Assembly (NCBI GenBank): GCA_023393485.1
Contig: JAEWLD010000168.1
Coordinates: 1-11,112, forward strand
Origin: Bacteroidota bacterium
Lineage (GTDB): Bacteria > Bacteroidota > Bacteroidia > Flavobacteriales > Flavobacteriaceae
Direction of reading: 5' to 3'
Length of the DNA stretch: 11,112 bases
The notes under the pieces are model-generated. The model was not told the origin of the DNA and did no database searches. It saw only the letters and a program-made list of their open reading frames with translations. Within the stretch, counting starts at the first letter, position 1; each line of letters opens with the position of its first letter. This document shows, in pieces, positions 7,603 to 11,112 of this stretch. The position numbers and the translations under genes are program-made.

Positions 7603-8661
7603 ATGAACATCAAGATCACGGGCTCAGGCAGCTACATACCGGAAATTATCATGCGCAACGCAGATTTCGATAATCATGAGTTCCTTGCCGAAGACGGCGA
7701 TAAACTGCCGCATCCGGGCGATGTGATCATCAGCAAATTCAAAGACATCACGGGAATTGAAGAACGGCGATATGCGGGCGAAGAATTGCTGACTTCGGAC
7801 CTCGCGTTTTTCGCCGCCGAAAAAGCGATCGCGGATTCGGGCGTTGATCCGGAAACGCTCGATTATTTGATTCTTGCGCACAATTTCGGCGATGTAAAAC
7901 CAAATGCAATCCAGTCAGACACCGTGCCGAGCCTGGCCACACGTGTCAAACACAAGCTAAAGATCAAAAACCCGAAGTGCGTGGCTTATGACGTTTTGTT
8001 CGGCTGTCCGGGCTGGATTGAAGGCGTACTTCAGGCCAACGCCTTCATCAAATCCGGAATGGCTAAAAAATGCCTGGTCGTTGGCGCCGAAACCTTGTCG
8101 CGCGTGGTCGATGTGCATGACCGCGATTCAATGATCTATTCCGATGGCGCCGGGGCAACCGTAATTGAAGCTTGCGAAGATGGCCAAGGCTTGCTCGCGC
8201 ACGAAAGCGCAACATTCGCACTTGACGAAGCGGGCTTTCTCTATTTTGGCAGTTCGTTTAATAAAAACCTCGATCCCGACGTGCGCTACATCAAAATGCA
8301 CGGCCGCAAAATCTACGAATTCGCACTCAGCGAAGTTCCAAAGGCGATGAAAAGCTGTCTCGACAAAAGTGGCATCGCAATTTCTGAAGTCAAAAAAGTG
8401 CTGATCCATCAGGCGAACGAAAAAATGGACGAGGCAATAGTCGATAGATTTTTTAAACTCTATGGCCAAACGGCTCCAAAGGGCGTCATGCCGATGAGCA
8501 TACACAAACTCGGAAACAGCAGCGTCGCAACCGTACCTACATTATACGATCTGCTGGTAAAAGGGCAACTGGACAGTCAGCAAATCAACAAAGACGACGT
8601 ATTGATCTTTGCATCGGTTGGCGCGGGAATGAACATCAACGCATTTGTGTACCGGTATTAG
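7603..8661 (+). CDS. 3-oxoacyl-ACP synthase III (KAS III/FabH-like) family protein
   Basis: A 352-aa thiolase-fold condensing enzyme. The catalytic triad is intact: C135 in FGCPGW, H269 in IHQANEKM and N305 in LGNSS. Other signatures are SDGAGATVIE, the C-terminal FASVGAGMNINAFVYRY, and the start MNIKITGSGSYIPE, which also supports the chosen ATG. KAS III enzymes condense an acyl-CoA or acyl-thioester starter with malonyl-ACP. The C-G-x-x-x-G context of housekeeping FabH is replaced by F-G-C-P-G-W, and the protein is somewhat longer than the usual 315-330 aa. It is therefore probably a paralog with a different acyl substrate rather than the fatty-acid initiation enzyme; that part is inference. 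A methyltransferase-like gene and a glycosyltransferase gene follow closely on the same strand, which hints at a lipid or secondary-metabolite role. Confidence 0.92.
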   Translation: MNIKITGSGSYIPEIIMRNADFDNHEFLAEDGDKLPHPGDVIISKFKDITGIEERRYAGEELLTSDLAFFAAEKAIADSGVDPETLDYLILAHNFGDVKPNAIQSDTVPSLATRVKHKLKIKNPKCVAYDVLFGCPGWIEGVLQANAFIKSGMAKKCLVVGAETLSRVVDVHDRDSMIYSDGAGATVIEACEDGQGLLAHESATFALDEAGFLYFGSSFNKNLDPDVRYIKMHGRKIYEFALSEVPKAMKSCLDKSGIAISEVKKVLIHQANEKMDEAIVDRFFKLYGQTAPKGVMPMSIHKLGNSSVATVPTLYDLLVKGQLDSQQINKDDVLIFASVGAGMNINAFVYRY

Positions 8662-8674
8662 TCGATTATCTTTG
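8645..8674 (+). promoter_or_regulatory. Internal promoter (TTG-N19-TATCTTTG) for the methyltransferase-like gene
   Basis: TTG at 8645-8647 lies inside the last codons of the KAS III-like gene and is followed after exactly 19 bases by TATCTTTG at 8667-8674, a perfect Bacteroidota promoter. Only 4 nt (CAGC) separate the -7 box from the ATG at 8679, so transcription should start at or next to the start codon. Confidence 0.78.
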
Positions 8675-8678
8675 CAGC

Positions 8679-9206
8679 ATGTACGAAAAGACCTATCCTG
8701 ACAAACGCTTCCGCCTCACGCTTGCGTTTTTGAAAAAACACGTATCGGCGTCTGAAAAAATTCTCGATCTCGGCGTTGAAAACCCGTTTTCAAAAATCAT
8801 GAAAGCCGAAGGTTTTACAGTGCAAAATACAACCGGTGAAGATTTAGACAATGACCAGACGGCATTGCGGCAAAATGAATATGACGTCGTAACGGCATTT
8901 GAAATTTTCGAACATTTGCTCAATCCCTACACCGTACTGCAGAATGTAAAATCAAGAAAAATCGTGATCTCGATTCCGATGCGGCTTTGGTTTTCTTCAG
9001 CCTATCGGAGCAAAACCGATATATGGGACAGGCATTATCACGAGTTTGAGGATTGGCAGCTGGACTGGCTTTTGGAAAAAACCGGATGGAAAATCACCGA
9101 TAGGGAAAAATGGACAAATCCTGTAAAAAAGCTTGGCATCAGGCCATTGCTGCGCCGATTTACCAATCGGTACTACATCGTTTACGCCGAAAAAATCCAG
9201 CGATGA
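8679..9206 (+). CDS. Class I methyltransferase-like protein
   Basis: A 175-aa protein resembling short class I SAM-dependent methyltransferases (methyltransf_11/23 type). The order fits: motif I region ILDLGVENP (28-36), an acidic strand end near D55, then DVVTAFEIFEHLLNP (69-83), matching the common D-x-V-x-x-x-E-V-x-E-H-x-x-x-P stretch, and a strand KIVISIPMR (94-102). A HYHEFEDW segment (119-126) follows, as in methyltransferases where H-x-x-x-F precedes the last part of the fold. The glycine-rich loop of motif I lacks the usual G-x-G-x-G; only G32 remains, followed by V-E-N-P. SAM binding is therefore uncertain. The protein is also short, lacking about 50 residues of a full domain. It may be an enzyme for a glycosylated or acylated product together with the overlapping GT2 gene, or an inactive relative. 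It has its own promoter, and its stop overlaps the next start (ATGA). Confidence 0.78.
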   Translation: MYEKTYPDKRFRLTLAFLKKHVSASEKILDLGVENPFSKIMKAEGFTVQNTTGEDLDNDQTALRQNEYDVVTAFEIFEHLLNPYTVLQNVKSRKIVISIPMRLWFSSAYRSKTDIWDRHYHEFEDWQLDWLLEKTGWKITDREKWTNPVKKLGIRPLLRRFTNRYYIVYAEKIQR

Positions 9207-10054
9207 CATATAGTGTTGTCATTCCCGCTTATAATGAAGCGTCGTTTATCGGGCTTACGCTGGACTCACTGGTATCGCAAACGATTTTACCCAGACAAGT
9301 CGTCGTGGTCAATGACAATTCCACCGATAATACCCCTGAAATCGTGACCGCTTATATGAGCAGGCATGCTTTCATTTCATTGGTCAACCTCATGTCAAAA
9401 GCCGTTCATTTGCCAGGAAGCAAAGTCATCCGCGCATTTGACAAAGGATTAGAAACTTTGGCTGGCGATTTTGACATCATCGTAAAACTCGACGCAGACC
9501 TGATTTTACCCACAAACTATTTTGAAACTGTTTTGAATGTTTTTGAGTCCGACGAAAAAACCGGAATGGCCGGCGGATTTTGCTACATCGAGAAAAACGG
9601 CGAATGGGTTTTGGAAAACCTGACCGACAAAGACCATATCCGCGGCGCGCTAAAGGCTTACCGGAAAGAGTGTTTTGAACAAATCGGCGGCCTCAGACCG
9701 GCGATGGGCTGGGATACGGTTGATGAACTGCTTGCAAAATTCCACGGTTGGAAAATCGTCACGATTCCCGATCTTAAAGTCAAACACCTCAAACCCACCG
9801 GCACGAATTATGACAAAGCTGCGCGTTACAAACAGGGCGAGGCATTTTATACGCTTGGCTACGGGTTTTGGATTACCGCAGTTGCATCGGCAAAATTGGC
9901 GATGATGAAAAAGAAACCAGTATTGTTTTTTGATTACATCAGGGGTTTTTTCAGGGGAAAATCAACAGGCAAGCAAATGCTTGTCAATGAAGAACAGGTA
10001 AAATTCATTAGAAGATATCGGTGGAAGAAGATTAAAGATAAAATTTTTGGATAA
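9203..10054 (+). CDS. Glycosyltransferase family 2 protein
   Basis: A 283-aa GT-A-fold enzyme that should transfer a sugar from a nucleotide-sugar donor on the cytosolic side of the membrane. Visible motifs are the N-terminal strand and turn SVVIPAYNEASF (4-15), QVVVVNDNSTDNT (32-44), the metal-binding D97-A-D99, and an acceptor-side GWDTVDE (169-175) as the probable catalytic-base region. The ATG at 9203 is preferred over an in-frame upstream ATG at 9110. It begins right at the GT2 core, and its ATGA overlap with the stop of the methyltransferase-like gene indicates translational coupling; the upstream 31 codons have no family resemblance. A hydrophobic segment near residues 216-232 could associate with the membrane, but there is no long transmembrane tail. 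Donor and acceptor are unknown. A perfect palindrome follows 4 nt after the stop. Confidence 0.93.
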   Translation: MTYSVVIPAYNEASFIGLTLDSLVSQTILPRQVVVVNDNSTDNTPEIVTAYMSRHAFISLVNLMSKAVHLPGSKVIRAFDKGLETLAGDFDIIVKLDADLILPTNYFETVLNVFESDEKTGMAGGFCYIEKNGEWVLENLTDKDHIRGALKAYRKECFEQIGGLRPAMGWDTVDELLAKFHGWKIVTIPDLKVKHLKPTGTNYDKAARYKQGEAFYTLGYGFWITAVASAKLAMMKKKPVLFFDYIRGFFRGKSTGKQMLVNEEQVKFIRRYRWKKIKDKIFG

Positions 10055-10058
10055 AGGC

Positions 10059-10091
10059 AGACCCCAAAGGTTTTAAAAACCTTTGGGGTCT
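10059..10091. repeat. Perfect 33-bp palindrome after the GT2 gene
   Basis: The arms 10059-10074 and 10076-10091 (AGACCCCAAAGGTTTT and its exact complement) flank a single central A. In RNA it would form a very stable hairpin just after the GT2 stop. No T-tract follows on either strand, so it is not a standard intrinsic terminator, though it may still end transcription or protect the mRNA 3' end. Its perfect symmetry and its position between two transcription units fit an interspersed palindromic repeat. Confidence 0.8.
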
Positions 10092-10131
10092 CAAATAAAA
10101 ACTAACCCAATACCCAAATCTACAATCACCG

Positions 10132-10180
10132 ATTTTTTTCAGTTACGGTAAACCCCTAAAAAAACCTAAAAAACATAAAA
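10132..10180. other. Phased A/T-tracts upstream of the MlaE promoter
   Basis: A T-tract (10132-10138) and three A-tracts (10158-10164, 10168-10173, 10177-10180) lie just upstream of the candidate promoter, the A-tracts spaced 8-10 bases centre to centre. This is near helical repeat, so the DNA may be curved and act like an upstream activating element. The rest of the 177-bp gap between 10055 and 10231 holds only the palindrome and the promoter. Confidence 0.3.
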
Positions 10181-10185
10181 CCACG

Positions 10186-10215
10186 TCGGCAAAACTAAAC
10201 TAATCCTTATTTTTG
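10186..10215 (+). promoter_or_regulatory. Candidate promoter of the MlaE-type operon
   Basis: TATTTTTG at 10208-10215 matches the -7 consensus perfectly. At 19 bases upstream stands TCG (10186-10188), one base off TTG. The ATG at 10232 is 16 nt downstream, giving a leader of about 12 nt. Confidence 0.55.
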
Positions 10216-10231
10216 CCTTGATTCGACGCCT

Positions 10232-10981
10232 ATGATGCTTATTCGCTATTTAACGCAAATCGGAAGATACTTTCTGATGTGGAAAGAAGTTTTCCGCAAA
10301 CCCGTAAAATGGTCGGTAATGCGCGGGCTCATCCTCAAAGAAATCGACAGCCTGATTATTGAATCGCTTGGGATTGTCGCGTTTATTTCGTTTTTTGTCG
10401 GCGGCGTTGTCGCCATCCAGACCGCGCTCAACCTGACCAATCCGCTGATTCCAAAATACCTGATCGGGTTTGCCACGCGGCAATCGGTAATCCTCGAATT
10501 TGCGCCTACTTTCATCTCGATCATCATGGCCGGTAAAATGGGCTCGTTCATCACATCGTCTATCGGAACGATGCGCGTGACCGAACAAATCGACGCGCTC
10601 GAAGTCATGGGCGTCAATTCACTGAATTATCTCGTTTTCCCGAAAATAATTGCACTGCTGCTCTACCCTTTTGTGATTGGAATCGCGATGTTCCTCGGCA
10701 TTCTTGGCGGCTGGATTGCGGCGGTTTACGGCGGATTCGGCGCCAGTTCGGATTTCATCGGAGGCATCCAAATGGAGTTTATCCCGTTCCACATTGCCTA
10801 CGCATTTATTAAGACGTTTGTTTTTGCGTTGATTCTGGCTACCATTCCGTCATTCCACGGCTATTACATGAAAGGCGGCGCGCTTGAAGTCGGCAAGGCA
10901 TCAACCGTTTCCTTTGTCTGGACGTCGGTCACGATCATTTTGGTCAATTACATTCTCACCCAATTATTGCTCGCGTCATGA
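10232..10981 (+). CDS. mlaE: MlaE-family ABC transporter permease
   Basis: A 249-aa inner-membrane protein with about five to six hydrophobic segments (for example residues 45-63, 84-100, 136-165, 190-207 and 228-247). It is the permease of an MCE-type lipid transporter that moves phospholipid or other lipids between inner and outer membrane in Gram-negative cells. The signature stretch GKMGSFITSSIGTMRVTEQIDAL runs from residue 101 to 123; the EQIDAL coupling motif (118-123) followed by x-x-M-G is diagnostic of MlaE/YrbE. Length is normal for the family. Two adjacent ATGs (10232 and 10235) are possible starts. The stop overlaps the next start by 4 bp (ATGA), and that gene is the cognate ATPase, so this is an operon. 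An MCE-domain (MlaD) gene would be expected downstream, beyond the window. Confidence 0.95.
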   Translation: MMLIRYLTQIGRYFLMWKEVFRKPVKWSVMRGLILKEIDSLIIESLGIVAFISFFVGGVVAIQTALNLTNPLIPKYLIGFATRQSVILEFAPTFISIIMAGKMGSFITSSIGTMRVTEQIDALEVMGVNSLNYLVFPKIIALLLYPFVIGIAMFLGILGGWIAAVYGGFGASSDFIGGIQMEFIPFHIAYAFIKTFVFALILATIPSFHGYYMKGGALEVGKASTVSFVWTSVTIILVNYILTQLLLAS

Positions 10982-11112
10982 TTGAAGTAAAAGATTTGAG
11001 AAAGTCGTTTAACGGCGTCGAAGTGCTCAAAGGCGTTTCGGCTGTTTTTGATGCGGGAAAGACCAACCTCATCATCGGCCAGTCGGGTTCGGGGAAAACG
11101 GTTATGCTCAAG
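10978..11112 (+). CDS. mlaF: MlaF-type ABC transporter ATP-binding protein, 5' end only
   Basis: Only the first 45 residues are in the window; the gene runs off the right edge. The start MIEVKDLRKSFNG is typical of ABC ATPases, and the Walker A motif GQSGSGKT is complete at residues 34-41 (K40, T41). The 4-bp ATGA overlap with the MlaE-type permease gene identifies it as the energising subunit of the same lipid transporter. The symbol rests on context, because the ABC signature and Walker B lie outside the window. Confidence 0.92.
   Translation, partial: MIEVKDLRKSFNGVEVLKGVSAVFDAGKTNLIIGQSGSGKTVMLK

Noticed and set aside
9110..9202. In-frame upstream ATG at 9110 for the GT2 gene
   Set aside because: The extra 31 codons overlap the methyltransferase-like gene and do not resemble GT2 sequence, while the ATG at 9203 begins right at the conserved core with an ATGA overlap.

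Overview
The window looks like an ordinary chromosomal stretch of a Bacteroidota bacterium, most likely a member of the Flavobacteriaceae (Flavobacterium-like). Reasons: promoters match the Bacteroidota form (TTG, about 19 bases, TAnnTTTG); start codons lack clear Shine-Dalgarno sequences and have A-rich leaders; and the protein families and their order are typical of that group. No mobile element, tRNA, rRNA or CRISPR array is visible.

Left part (1-1274): the 3' end of an SRPBCC-type ligand-binding protein gene (+) runs tail-to-tail into, and overlaps by 67 bp, a UbiA-like membrane protein gene (-). That gene diverges from gcvP across a 264-bp intergenic region that holds a repeat element built from GTCGAAA-type units, followed by a textbook promoter for gcvP. 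Middle (1275-7496): gcvP (glycine decarboxylase, P-protein) ends in a strong intrinsic terminator. Two genes for exported proteins follow: an M48-family zinc metalloprotease and an unrecognised 508-aa secreted protein. A second terminator directly abuts the start codon of a group III truncated hemoglobin.

Right part (7603-11112): a ketoacyl-ACP-synthase-III-like enzyme, then a small methyltransferase-like protein transcribed from a promoter lying inside the end of the preceding gene, then a GT2 glycosyltransferase overlapping it by 4 bp. After a perfect 33-bp palindrome comes an MlaE-family lipid ABC transporter permease, overlapping by 4 bp the start of its MlaF-type ATPase, which is cut by the window edge. 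Several right-hand genes suggest envelope lipid or glycan work (acyl condensation, glycosyl transfer, lipid transport between membranes), but a shared pathway is inference only.

I found no convincing new multi-gene system. The points most worth a second look are the intergenic repeat element, two promoters placed so close to their start codons that the mRNAs should be leaderless, the terminator that abuts the hemoglobin start codon, and the methyltransferase with a degenerate SAM-binding loop.
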